In this document: positions 50,668 to 58,929 of the stretch, one piece after another
How positions within the stretch are numbered: position 1 is the stretch's first letter
Layout of the letters: every line of letters begins with the position of its first letter
Assembly: GCA_964482325.1 (NCBI GenBank)
Contig: CAYZXD010000008.1
Location: 1-64,000 of the forward strand
DNA: 64,000 bases
From: CAYZJV01 sp964482325
Lineage (GTDB): Bacteria; Spirochaetota; Spirochaetia; Sphaerochaetales; Sphaerochaetaceae
Reading direction: 5' to 3'
Program-made: the position numbers and the translations under genes
The notes under the pieces: generated by a model
Database searches by the model: none
What the model was told of the DNA's origin: nothing
The model's input: only the letters and a program-made list of their open reading frames with translations

Positions 50668-51486
50668 TTATTCGGGAACCACCAGACATTCAGGAGCTAA
50701 ATAAGGCCCTTCAATATCTTTAAAATACCGGTAGGTACCAACCTTCAGCTCAACTGCAGCAGCTTCATCGCAGATGATCATCGATTTCGGATGCAATTGC
50801 AGAGCGCTGCAGGTCCACCCATGATTCACCGGACCTTCAACCGCCGCCTGCAGTGCCCGGGATTTATTGTGTCCGTTGGCCAGCAATATCACTTCCTGCG
50901 CACTCATCACGGTCTGCACTCCAACGGTAATAGCAGTTTCCGGCACTTTGGAAATATCGTTATCGAAAAACCGGGAGTTCATAACCTTCGTATCATACGT
51001 CAGAGTTTTTACCCTGGTACGTGATTGCAGTGAAGAAAAGGGTTCATTGAATGCAATATGCCCATCAGCACCGATACCGCCAAGGAAAAGATGCACTCCA
51101 CCATATTCGGCAATCTTCTGTTCATACGCGATGCATGCAGCGACCACATCAGGGGCATTCCCATCAGGAATATGCACATGATCCCGTGGAATATCGACAT
51201 GACTGAACAGATGATCCCACATAAATGCATGATAACTCTGCGGATGATCCTCGGGAAGCCCGATATACTCGTCCATATTAAACGTAACGACGTTTTTAAA
51301 GGAAAGATATCCCTCCCGGTGCATGGCTATTAACTGCTTGTAGGTCCCGATAGGAGACGAGCCAGTCGGTAAACCGAGCACAAACGGATTCGATTCTGTG
51401 GGTGCATACTCCTTGATGGTTTTAGCGATATAACGAGCAGCCCAGCAGGATAGTTTTTCATAATCAGGTTGAATAATAAGACGCAT
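50668..51486 (-). CDS. nagB: Glucosamine-6-phosphate deaminase
   Basis: 272 residues. LGLPTGSSPIGTYKQL (residue 35), VVTFNMDEYIGLPEDHPQSYHAFMWDHLFSHVDI (residue 62), FLGGIGADGHIAFNEPFSSLQSRTRVKTL (residue 130) are the sugar-phosphate and catalytic loops of NagB, which converts glucosamine-6-P to fructose-6-P and ammonia. Start at 51486 has GGGGGAATC just upstream. No nagA or nagC lies beside it. Confidence 0.95.
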   Translation of the reverse strand: MRLIIQPDYEKLSCWAARYIAKTIKEYAPTESNPFVLGLPTGSSPIGTYKQLIAMHREGYLSFKNVVTFNMDEYIGLPEDHPQSYHAFMWDHLFSHVDIPRDHVHIPDGNAPDVVAACIAYEQKIAEYGGVHLFLGGIGADGHIAFNEPFSSLQSRTRVKTLTYDTKVMNSRFFDNDISKVPETAITVGVQTVMSAQEVILLANGHNKSRALQAAVEGPVNHGWTCSALQLHPKSMIICDEAAAVELKVGTYRYFKDIEGPYLAPECLVVPE

Positions 51487-51508
51487 AGATTCCCCCTTCA
51501 CCTGTGTA

Positions 51509-51524
51509 TGGTTTCATTAAACCA
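51509..51524. promoter_or_regulatory. 16-bp palindrome upstream of nagB
   Basis: TGGTTT-CATT-AAACCA, 22 bases before the nagB start. The TGGT...ACCA ends resemble amino-sugar regulator sites of the GntR/NagR type. Weak evidence on its own. Confidence 0.35.
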
Positions 51525-51563
51525 CGGAAAAGGATGGGATACAAGCGTAGAGAAATCAGGAAG

Positions 51564-52625
51564 CTATCGGATTACCCCACCGCCGAGAACTACATCATCC
51601 TGGTAAAATACGACTGACTGGCCGGGCGTTACCGCTTTCTGCATCTCGGCAAACCGCACAGAAACCGAACCGTCGGTATTCGGGGCCACAATCGCTGCTT
51701 TCGGCACACCGGTCGAACGGATTTTAGCCTGTACCTCACACGGCTTTTCCAGATGGTTCACTGCAATCCAGTTCAGCTGATCAGCTTCCAGAGAATTTTT
51801 GAACGTATCCTCTTCATGTCCAACCACTACGATATTTTCCTTTGCATCAACTCCGATTACATACCACGGTCGTCCACCGGAGACACCTAAACCCCGTCGC
51901 TGCCCGATGGTGTACCGCCAATACCCTTCATGCTCACCCAATTTGTTTCCCTGCATATCGACAATCGGACCGGTCTTTGCTTCCGTCTGGAGCAGATCAC
52001 TGTAGTCTCCACTGTAGAAATCCTGACTCTCTTCCTTCTCGTCGGTAAAAAAGCCATGCTCTTTACAGATCGAACGCGCATCAGCTTTGGTAAGGGTCCC
52101 GAGGGGGAACATAATCTCGGCAAGTTGCTGCTGAGTAAGACGGTAGAGGAAATACGATTGATCCTTACGGATATCAACCGCTTTTTTCAATACAAACCGT
52201 GAACCCTGCTGTGCCACCTGTGCATAATGCCCGGTAGCAAATCGATCAAACACAATTCCCGATTCCCGGGCGATTTTCGGCAATGCACCGAATTTAATCA
52301 TACTGTTGCACCAGATACAGGGATTCGGAGTACGTCCGGCAAGATATTCATCCTTGAAATCTTCAAGTACAATCTGTTCATACTGCTCTGCACAATCAAG
52401 CACATGGTATTCAATACCGAGCATCTTGCTGATACGACGTGCCTCTGCAATATCTTCCTCTTCATTAGGGCCAAAACAGGCATTCTTATTCAATTCACCG
52501 GAAAAGGGATTTCCAGCTCGCCAAATCGACATCGTCACTCCCACTACTTCATGCCCGGCATGTTTCAGTAGTAATGCAGCTACCGATGAGTCGATACCCC
52601 CGCTCATTCCTACAAGAACCCGCAT
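51564..52625 (-). CDS. mnmA: tRNA-specific 2-thiouridylase MnmA, SQDF type
   Basis: 353 residues. PP-loop VGMSGGIDSSVAALLLK at residue 5 and GHYAQVAQQGSRF, KDQSYFLYRL are MnmA features. The first catalytic cysteine region reads TPNPCIWCNSMIKFG (about residue 100). The usual second cysteine (in SxxICF) is missing: the aligned loop is EESQDFYSGDYSD (about residue 195). A third cysteine, NACFGPNEEEDI (about residue 49), is present. It adds sulfur to U34 of Lys, Glu and Gln tRNAs. Start preceded by GGAGGATAT. Confidence 0.92.
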   Translation of the reverse strand: MRVLVGMSGGIDSSVAALLLKHAGHEVVGVTMSIWRAGNPFSGELNKNACFGPNEEEDIAEARRISKMLGIEYHVLDCAEQYEQIVLEDFKDEYLAGRTPNPCIWCNSMIKFGALPKIARESGIVFDRFATGHYAQVAQQGSRFVLKKAVDIRKDQSYFLYRLTQQQLAEIMFPLGTLTKADARSICKEHGFFTDEKEESQDFYSGDYSDLLQTEAKTGPIVDMQGNKLGEHEGYWRYTIGQRRGLGVSGGRPWYVIGVDAKENIVVVGHEEDTFKNSLEADQLNWIAVNHLEKPCEVQAKIRSTGVPKAAIVAPNTDGSVSVRFAEMQKAVTPGQSVVFYQDDVVLGGGVIR

Positions 52626-52662
52626 ATATCCTCCAGGGTTTTACCCTTCTCTGTTCAGACAA

Positions 52663-52694
52663 CAAGACCGCTCCAGATATCCGGAGCGGTCTTG
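52663..52694 (-). terminator. Rho-independent terminator of tRNA-Asp
   Basis: 12-bp perfect stem (52663-52674 with 52683-52694), 8-base loop, followed by TTGTTGTC on the minus strand. Confidence 0.82.
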
Positions 52695-52696
52695 GA

Positions 52697-52770
52697 CGAG
52701 AGTGACGGGACTCGAACCCGCGATCTACGGCGTGACAGGCCGTCGCGATAACCAGCTTCGCTACACCCTC
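52697..52770 (-). tRNA. tRNA-Asp (anticodon GTC)
   Basis: 74 bases including discriminator. Acceptor GAGGGTG/CACTCTC (one G-T pair), anticodon stem ACGGC/GCCGT with loop CTGTCAC giving anticodon GTC, T arm CGGG-TTCGAGT-CCCG, discriminator G as expected for aspartate. CCA is not encoded. Confidence 0.97.
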
Positions 52771-52785
52771 ATCATCAGCAAGGAG

Positions 52786-52814
52786 AAACTACAACGTAGC
52801 GTGATTTTTGTCAA
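52786..52814 (-). promoter_or_regulatory. Promoter of tRNA-Asp
   Basis: TTGACA (perfect), 17 bases, TAGTTT on the minus strand, 15 bases before the tRNA 5' end. Confidence 0.65.
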
Positions 52815-52845
52815 CACCCCTTTTGCTATTTCTCGCTCTTTTCAA

Positions 52846-52874
52846 TTGCTCCCCATGGGAGACTTCAGTATACT
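52846..52874 (+). promoter_or_regulatory. Promoter of PAP2 phosphatase gene
   Basis: TTGCTC, 17 bases, TATACT, then a leader with GGGAGGG before the ATG at 52895. An in-frame ATG at 52808 lies upstream of this promoter and is rejected. Confidence 0.65.
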
Positions 52875-52894
52875 GCAACCTACAGGGAGGGTCT

Positions 52895-53803
52895 ATGCAA
52901 CTGGCAATAATGGAATTCTTCCAGCATATTTCATCACCGCAACTCGATACAGCAATGCAGTATATCACCATGCTCGGCGAAGAAACTCTGTTCATCATCG
53001 CCACCTGCACCTGCCTTTGGGCCATGTCAAAACATCGAGGGTTTGTTCTTTTTTCCACCCTGTTCACCGCATTGATCGGGACGGGAATACTCAAAGCGAC
53101 CATCCGGGCACCGCGTCCATTCCAGGTAATCGCGGAAATTGAGGGAAAACGACTTGCTACTGCTACCGGATATTCATTTCCCAGTGGACATACCACCGGT
53201 GCCGCCGCTTTCTACAGCGCCCTCGGTCGCACGATAGGAAGAAAATGGATCTCCGCAGTCTGCGCTGCGATTATTCTTCTTGTGGGCATCTCACGTATGT
53301 ACCTTGGGGTACACTGGCCAATTGATGTCTTCGGCGGCCTGGCACTGGGAATCACGGTCACGTTCGTCACCACCAGATGGTATGCCTCACTGTTCACGAG
53401 AAAGGCACGTCTTGCGAAATTTTGTGCAGCTGTCGGTATCATCAGCAGTACTTCTGCTCTGCTCCTGGCAATTCTGCTGGAGACGGGAATTGCAGATCCC
53501 GTCGGCTTTACCGATCTTCTGAAATTAATGAGCCTATCATCTGGAGGATATCTGGGATTCCTCTGGGAAGAGCGACATATCCGATACAGTACTGCAGGAT
53601 CACGTACAACAAAACTGGTACGCGTTCTGGCAGGAATCGGGGTGATATTAGCCATTCAGGGATTGAAAGCAATTCTCCCCGATCTCTATATCTCCACCGT
53701 TTTCCGATACGCATCTATCGGGCTGTGGATTACCGCACTCTATCCGTTCCTTGGTACCCGTATCCGTATCGGGACAACAACGCTGTTCACTCGCGAGAGC
53801 TGA
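52895..53803 (+). CDS. PAP2-superfamily membrane phosphatase
   Basis: 302 residues. The three phosphatase motifs are KATIRAPRP (K-x6-RP, about residue 66), SFPSGHTT (PSGH, about residue 90) and SRMYLGVHWPIDVFGG (SR-x5-H-x3-D, about residue 130). They lie within a six-helix core; three further helices at residues 195-300 extend beyond the usual PAP2 length. It dephosphorylates undecaprenyl pyrophosphate or lipid phosphates at the outer face of the inner membrane. Stop abuts the topA stop. Confidence 0.9.
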   Translation: MQLAIMEFFQHISSPQLDTAMQYITMLGEETLFIIATCTCLWAMSKHRGFVLFSTLFTALIGTGILKATIRAPRPFQVIAEIEGKRLATATGYSFPSGHTTGAAAFYSALGRTIGRKWISAVCAAIILLVGISRMYLGVHWPIDVFGGLALGITVTFVTTRWYASLFTRKARLAKFCAAVGIISSTSALLLAILLETGIADPVGFTDLLKLMSLSSGGYLGFLWEERHIRYSTAGSRTTKLVRVLAGIGVILAIQGLKAILPDLYISTVFRYASIGLWITALYPFLGTRIRIGTTTLFTRES

Positions 53804-56389
53804 TTATCTTTTTTTACGTGAGCGCTTGGCAGGTTTTGCAGATTTTGATAATTCAATCATCTGCTCTCGTGTCAGATCAGATAACCGTGATTCGTCATGC
53901 TTCATCTCTTTGGGAAGATAAAAATTGAGATCACCGATCTTCCCGTAGAATCCATACCTGCCGCTGTAGACACCTAATCGCTTCCCTTCATGCTCACCAA
54001 AATCAACCACCGGTTCTGCATTACTCCCCGATTTTGCCGATTTTCCATTCTGTTTCGGAGCGGCAAGCAGTTTCAACGCCTCTTCAAGTGTCACGGTGAA
54101 CACTGCATCGATATCGCCAAGCGAACGAAACTCTTTTTTACATCCCACATACGGACCGTACGGCCCAAGTTGAGCGATAACCGGGTCCCCTGACTCGGGG
54201 TGACGGCCTAATTCGCGGGGAAGTCTGAGAAACTTGAGAATCTCTTCACAGGTCATACTCTCAGGCTCTCTGCCTTTCGGCACACTGAATCGCTTTGGTT
54301 TCGGATGCTCCTCAGTTTTTTCTCCCAGTTGGAAGTAGGGACCGAACCTGCCGGTGAGAAGAAATACCGGGAGACCGGTTGTATCGTCAACACAAATCGG
54401 TTCAGGTCCATCAGCATTATTTTTTTTGAGCTCAAGCAGTTTTTGTATCTCCGATTCAGTCAGCGTCCCGGGGAACATCGAATCAGGGAGCGAAACCGAA
54501 GTGGCTGTCTCCTGCTCTGCGGCTGCACTTACATAGGGACCGAACTTTCCAATCATGACATAATATGCATCTGAAATATGAGGGAGCTGAATCCGTTTTG
54601 CTTCTGCCGGCTTCACTTGTTCGATTTTCTGTGCAACCTGAAGGGCAAGCCCCTGATCTCCTTCATAGAATTTTTTCAGGAAGTCAAGCCGATCTACCTT
54701 CCCTTCTGCTATCCCGTCAAGGGCATCTTCCATTTTTGACGTAAAATTGTAGTCGACAAGATGAGAAAAATGATTTTCTAACAACTGCACTACCGCAAAT
54801 CCAACGAAGGTCGGTACTAAAGCTGTCCCTTCCTTCACTACATACCGCTTCTCAAACAGCTTATCAATGATCGTTGCATAGGTCGAAGGACGACCAATCC
54901 CTTTCTTTTCAAGTTCCTGTACCAAAGTGGCTTCAGTAAAACGGGCGGGGCTCTTAGTTTCATGTCCCTGAGGATCAACGGAATCCACCGCTAAGACTGT
55001 CTGCTCCTGCAACTCGGGTAACAACCGTTCGGTATCTTCCAACGCTGATTCCGGATCATCTTTTCCTTCAACATACACTCGGATAAACCCGGGGAAGATA
55101 ATACGATTACCGGTTGCGATGAACTGAGCATCACCGACTGCAATTTTTACGGAGGTGGTAGCTTTCACCGCTTCCGCCATTTGGCTTGCCAGTGTCCGTT
55201 TCCAGATAATTTCATACAACGCATACTCGATCCCATGCAATCCACTTGCTTCAGGATGGACGAAGGACTCTCCGGCAGGCCTGATTGCCTCATGAGCTTC
55301 CTGAGCAGAAGAGCTCTTCGTCGCATACTGACGTGGCGAGGGAGAAAGATAATCGAGACCGAATAACGACCCTGCGGCATCACGTGCACCTCTGATGCCC
55401 TCCTGGCTTAAGGTCGGCGAGTCAGTTCTCATGTAGGTAATCAGTCCACTTTCGTACAGCTTCTGCGCAATCCGCATAGTATCTTTAGCACTGAGCCGCA
55501 GTTTCCTGCTTCCCTCCTGCTGTAAGGTTGAGGTGATAAACGGAGGTGCAGGTCGTTGTTTCTTTTCCTTTTCATCAACAGAAATGACCTGCCAGGTCTG
55601 CTGAGCAAGCTGCTGGGCCAGCTCAGTCGCCTGAGCTTCATCAAGCACAAGCGGATGTTTATGTGCTGCAACCTTACCGGTTTCAGCGTCAAAATCCTTT
55701 CCGGTGGCAATGCGACGACCATCCACTGACTCGAGTCGGGCTTCAAACGATTGTTGCTTCGTATCCCCTTTCCGATATAATTGTGCTTTCAGATCCCAAA
55801 ACGAGGCAGAAACGAAGCGCATGCGCTGTCGTTCCCGTTCAACTACCATTCGCAAGCCGGGAGACTGCACCCGACCGGCTGAGAGTTTCTGCTGGGACAG
55901 TTTCCGCCATAACACCGGCGATAGTGAGTATCCAAACAATCGATCCAAGACTCTTCGTGCCTCCTGCGCATGAACCAAGGCCATGTCCAAATCCCGACCA
56001 TGATCGAGTGCATGCAGGATCGCTTTACGGGTGATCTCGTGAAACACCATCCGTTGATAGGGCACCTTCGGCTTCAACAACTGCAGCAGATGCCAGCTGA
56101 TACTCTCTCCTTCCCGGTCCTCATCAGTAGCCAGGAGCAATTCGCTGCTGGTAGCAAGCTCGCTTTTTATCTCTCTGATGATTTTTTCTTTTCCCTTCGA
56201 TACAACGTACTTGGGTTCATAATCATGCTCGACATCAATAGCGAGATCTTTTGCCGGCAAATCACGTACGTGCCCGTTGCATGCAATAACGGCACAGTGA
56301 TCAGGGAGAAACTTCCTGATGGTTCGTGCTTTAGTGGGAGACTCAACAATAATGAGCATCTTGCCTTCGGTTGTCTGTTTTTTTGCCAT
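53804..56389 (-). CDS. topA: DNA topoisomerase I
   Basis: 861 residues. TOPRIM domain at the N-terminus (LIIVESPTKARTI, residue 12; LLATDEDREGESI, residue 84), DRLFGYSLSPVLWRKLSQQKLSAGRVQSPGLRMVVERE (about residue 148) and the active-site tyrosine in GLITYMRTDSPTLSQEGI (about residue 313). The C-terminus carries several GPY-type TopA C-terminal repeats (GKFGPYVSAA, GRFGPYFQLG, AQLGPYGPYVG) but no CxxC zinc fingers, the layout seen in several non-enterobacterial topoisomerases. It relaxes negative supercoils. A highly basic tail (KSAKPAKRSRKKR) ends the protein. Confidence 0.95.
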   Translation of the reverse strand: MAKKQTTEGKMLIIVESPTKARTIRKFLPDHCAVIACNGHVRDLPAKDLAIDVEHDYEPKYVVSKGKEKIIREIKSELATSSELLLATDEDREGESISWHLLQLLKPKVPYQRMVFHEITRKAILHALDHGRDLDMALVHAQEARRVLDRLFGYSLSPVLWRKLSQQKLSAGRVQSPGLRMVVERERQRMRFVSASFWDLKAQLYRKGDTKQQSFEARLESVDGRRIATGKDFDAETGKVAAHKHPLVLDEAQATELAQQLAQQTWQVISVDEKEKKQRPAPPFITSTLQQEGSRKLRLSAKDTMRIAQKLYESGLITYMRTDSPTLSQEGIRGARDAAGSLFGLDYLSPSPRQYATKSSSAQEAHEAIRPAGESFVHPEASGLHGIEYALYEIIWKRTLASQMAEAVKATTSVKIAVGDAQFIATGNRIIFPGFIRVYVEGKDDPESALEDTERLLPELQEQTVLAVDSVDPQGHETKSPARFTEATLVQELEKKGIGRPSTYATIIDKLFEKRYVVKEGTALVPTFVGFAVVQLLENHFSHLVDYNFTSKMEDALDGIAEGKVDRLDFLKKFYEGDQGLALQVAQKIEQVKPAEAKRIQLPHISDAYYVMIGKFGPYVSAAAEQETATSVSLPDSMFPGTLTESEIQKLLELKKNNADGPEPICVDDTTGLPVFLLTGRFGPYFQLGEKTEEHPKPKRFSVPKGREPESMTCEEILKFLRLPRELGRHPESGDPVIAQLGPYGPYVGCKKEFRSLGDIDAVFTVTLEEALKLLAAPKQNGKSAKSGSNAEPVVDFGEHEGKRLGVYSGRYGFYGKIGDLNFYLPKEMKHDESRLSDLTREQMIELSKSAKPAKRSRKKR

Positions 56390-56409
56390 GAATCAGTCCT
56401 TATCGAGCG

Positions 56410-56438
56410 CTGCCGACAACAGGTCGTGCGACCGGCAG
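56410..56438 (-). other. Leader hairpin of topA mRNA
   Basis: Nested inverted repeats in the topA leader: GGTCG-TG-CGACC (56422-56433) inside CTGCCG/CGGCAG (56410-56415 with 56433-56438). It lies between the promoter and the start codon. Confidence 0.45.
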
Positions 56439-56446
56439 GAACTACA

Positions 56447-56475
56447 GTTATAGGAATTGCCGGACGTTTTGTCAA
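56447..56475 (-). promoter_or_regulatory. Promoter of topA
   Basis: TTGACA (perfect), 17 bases, TATAAC on the minus strand. Its -35 faces the -35 of the next gene across 3 bases (TGTCAA-CGA-TTGACA). Confidence 0.72.
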
Positions 56476-56478
56476 CGA

Positions 56479-56508
56479 TTGACAGCGGTAGGAGAATCTG
56501 CACACAAT
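56479..56508 (+). promoter_or_regulatory. Promoter of LiaF-like gene, leaderless arrangement
   Basis: TTGACA (perfect), 18 bases, CACAAT, then 6 bases to the ATG at 56515. The GGAG at 56491 is over 20 bases from the start, too far to act as a ribosome site. Confidence 0.6.
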
Positions 56509-56514
56509 GCCGGT

Positions 56515-57228
56515 ATGAAACAAAATACCGCCAGATTACTTGTTGGCATGATCATCATTCTTGCCGGTCTTTCACTCATTTTGAAGGCTTCCGGCATTGA
56601 ATTCAATCTCTTCTTTACCGGGTGGTGGGCAGCCGTGATGGTAGTGTTTGCCGTTCTGTCTATCGTACGGGGTAATGTCGGACCGGGGAATTTTGCTCTG
56701 CTGATTGCCGGAATATGGCTCCTTGCAGATCAACGGGGATGGATTCCCCAATCATTCAATACCGTCTACATCCTGGGAGCTGGTATTATTGGATTCGGAC
56801 TGTTGTTTCTCTTCGGCCCGAAAAAAGAACCGAAGGAATCGGAAAGACCAAGAGAAGCACCCCACCGGCAGAAACAGAGAGCACCAGGTGGTAACCAATC
56901 TGATGACTCGCCGAGTTATACGGCGATTTTCTCCGGACAGGATATCCGTACCAGAGCCACTGCCTTCACGGGAGCCTCCCTGTTTGCTTTGTTCGGCGGT
57001 CTGACGATCGATGCACGTGATGCGCTCATTACGCACGACTGTATCATTGATGCAACGGCACTTTTTGGCGGCATAGAAATCCGATTGCCTAAAACGGTAC
57101 GCGTTCAGGTGCGCGCTACCCCGTTATTCGGCGGAGTGGATGATAAAACCAAAGCACCGATTGATCCCAATGCCCCGATAGTAACCATTCGATGCCTTGC
57201 GGCCTTCGGTGGTGTCGATATTCTGTAG
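56515..57228 (+). CDS. LiaF-like membrane protein (DUF5668/LiaF C-terminal type)
   Basis: 237 residues. Three to four membrane segments at residues 7-100 (LLVGMIIILAGLSLIL and on), a polar linker (residues 103-140), then a C-terminal beta-rich domain with four FGG repeats: SLFALFGG, TALFGG, TPLFGG, AAFGG. The domain resembles LiaF/cell-wall-active-antibiotic response proteins, which sense envelope stress. No liaS/liaR lies beside it. It is overlapped in leader by no other gene and is followed by the radical SAM gene one base after its stop. Confidence 0.8.
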   Translation: MKQNTARLLVGMIIILAGLSLILKASGIEFNLFFTGWWAAVMVVFAVLSIVRGNVGPGNFALLIAGIWLLADQRGWIPQSFNTVYILGAGIIGFGLLFLFGPKKEPKESERPREAPHRQKQRAPGGNQSDDSPSYTAIFSGQDIRTRATAFTGASLFALFGGLTIDARDALITHDCIIDATALFGGIEIRLPKTVRVQVRATPLFGGVDDKTKAPIDPNAPIVTIRCLAAFGGVDIL

Positions 57229-57229
57229 C

Positions 57230-58876
57230 ATGACACAACCTTATCATATCGGTCTGATAGCCTGTTCTCCTGAGCAATCCCCCATGGCTTATCCGCTGGG
57301 TGCACTTTGCATCCAGACGGCCCTTGTAACGCATTCGACCCTTGCACCTCAAATACAGGTGGAACTCAAGCACTATATCGGAGACACTGATGATCCGATC
57401 GAAGCAGCTCAGGCCATTGTCCGGCAACACATTCCATTAGTCGGCCTCTCGCTGTATCTATACAATCGCAACTGGTTTGATCAGTTTATCGACCATCTCT
57501 TGACACATGCTCCTGATACCACCGTATTCGCGGGTGGACCGGAGGCTTTTGCACATGCCGAGGACTTTATTCAGCGGGGTCTGTCATTCATTATTCTCGG
57601 TGAAGGAGAAGAGAGTGTCTGCACTGCAGTGGAACAGATACTTCACGGCAAACAGGTATCCGGCGCAGGGATCTACACGGGTGATTCGGATAGGCTCATT
57701 CCAGCATACCCGTCTGATCTGAGTGCCCTTAACTCAGTATTACTCACCCACACCGTATCGGTGGATGATTATCAGGGGGTGTTGTGGGAAATGACCCGGG
57801 GGTGCCCCTATCATTGTGCGTTCTGTTTTGAATCACGCGGAAATCGACAGGTACGATCATATCCGATGGATCGTATCACTCAGGAACTGGAATTACTGAT
57901 TGAGCACCACGTAGAGCATATATTTGTCCTTGATCCCACCTTTAATCTCAACCGGGAACGGACGATAGCCATTTTAGACCTGTTACGGAACCGGGTGCCG
58001 CAGGATATGCATTTTACGTTTGAAGTCCGTGCGGAACTGCTTGATGAGCAGATTGCTTATCTGTTCAGCACGTTTCACAGTTCTCTGCAGATCGGACTGC
58101 AAAGCAGCAAACCCTCAGTACTGATGGGGATCAGCAGATCGTTTCAGGCAGATCGTTTTTCTCAAAAAATTGCCTTACTCAATCAATATGGGGTGGTTTT
58201 CGGACTGGATCTGATCATCGGGTTACCCCAGGACACCCTCCAGTCATTCATGGAGAGCCTGAATTTCGCAGTTTCATGCAAACCGAGTAATATTGATATT
58301 TTTGTACTGGCAGTGCTTCCCGGAACTCAGTTGGCAGAAGATGCACAGTCGCTCCAGCTTCACTATCTCCCGGAAAGTCCCTATCTGCTGCAATCAAGCC
58401 CATCTATGCATGCCGATGATATTGCCGCGGCAATCCGGTTGAAAGAAGCCTGTGATGTACTCTATACCGCAGGGCATGCCGTCATGTGGTTTCATGCACT
58501 CTGTGACGTACTCCAATGTACCGCCTCCGAGGTTTTCTCCCGATTTGCCGATTACACGGAAACCTATCCGGTATCTGATGACCAGGACATCTTTTCTGTA
58601 CAGGAACAATTTGTCCGCAATCAATGTACAGCACCTTCGCTTTACATGCTCTTGCCGATAATCCTCAGTTATATGGAACTCCATCAGGGTATCTCCTATC
58701 TCCAGGAGACTGGAGATCCACCGGTGGTGCATCTCTGGTATACACCGGACGAACTTGCAGAACTCGATTCTATTGATGTGAGAACCTTTCATAACCGCTT
58801 TACGGCAAGTGATACGACTGTTTCCTATTTGGTTCTGAGTGACGATGGGACGGTATATGTTGAACCGTTGGTATGA
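57230..58876 (+). CDS. B12-binding-domain radical SAM protein
   Basis: 548 residues. An N-terminal cobalamin-binding-type Rossmann domain (residues 1-150: PLGALCIQTAL, GLSLYLYNRNWFDQFI, TVFAGGPEAFAHAEDFI) is followed by a radical SAM core with RGCPYHCAFCFE (Cys at about residues 193-201), GLQSSKPSVLMGI and DLIIGLPQDTLQSF. The C-terminal part ends in YLVLSDDGTVYVEPLV, reminiscent of DUF4080. It starts two bases after the LiaF-like stop. The reaction is unknown. Confidence 0.85.
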   Translation: MTQPYHIGLIACSPEQSPMAYPLGALCIQTALVTHSTLAPQIQVELKHYIGDTDDPIEAAQAIVRQHIPLVGLSLYLYNRNWFDQFIDHLLTHAPDTTVFAGGPEAFAHAEDFIQRGLSFIILGEGEESVCTAVEQILHGKQVSGAGIYTGDSDRLIPAYPSDLSALNSVLLTHTVSVDDYQGVLWEMTRGCPYHCAFCFESRGNRQVRSYPMDRITQELELLIEHHVEHIFVLDPTFNLNRERTIAILDLLRNRVPQDMHFTFEVRAELLDEQIAYLFSTFHSSLQIGLQSSKPSVLMGISRSFQADRFSQKIALLNQYGVVFGLDLIIGLPQDTLQSFMESLNFAVSCKPSNIDIFVLAVLPGTQLAEDAQSLQLHYLPESPYLLQSSPSMHADDIAAAIRLKEACDVLYTAGHAVMWFHALCDVLQCTASEVFSRFADYTETYPVSDDQDIFSVQEQFVRNQCTAPSLYMLLPIILSYMELHQGISYLQETGDPPVVHLWYTPDELAELDSIDVRTFHNRFTASDTTVSYLVLSDDGTVYVEPLV

Positions 58877-58879
58877 TGA

Positions 58880-58908
58880 TTGCCAGGGAGCAGCAGGTGC
58901 CGTATAGT
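58880..58908 (+). promoter_or_regulatory. Promoter of lipoprotein gene
   Basis: TTGCCA, 17 bases, TATAGT, overlapping the end of the radical SAM gene, then AAGGAAAA and the ATG at 58930. Confidence 0.62.
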
Positions 58909-58929
58909 GTTCGTACAAGGAAAAACAGC

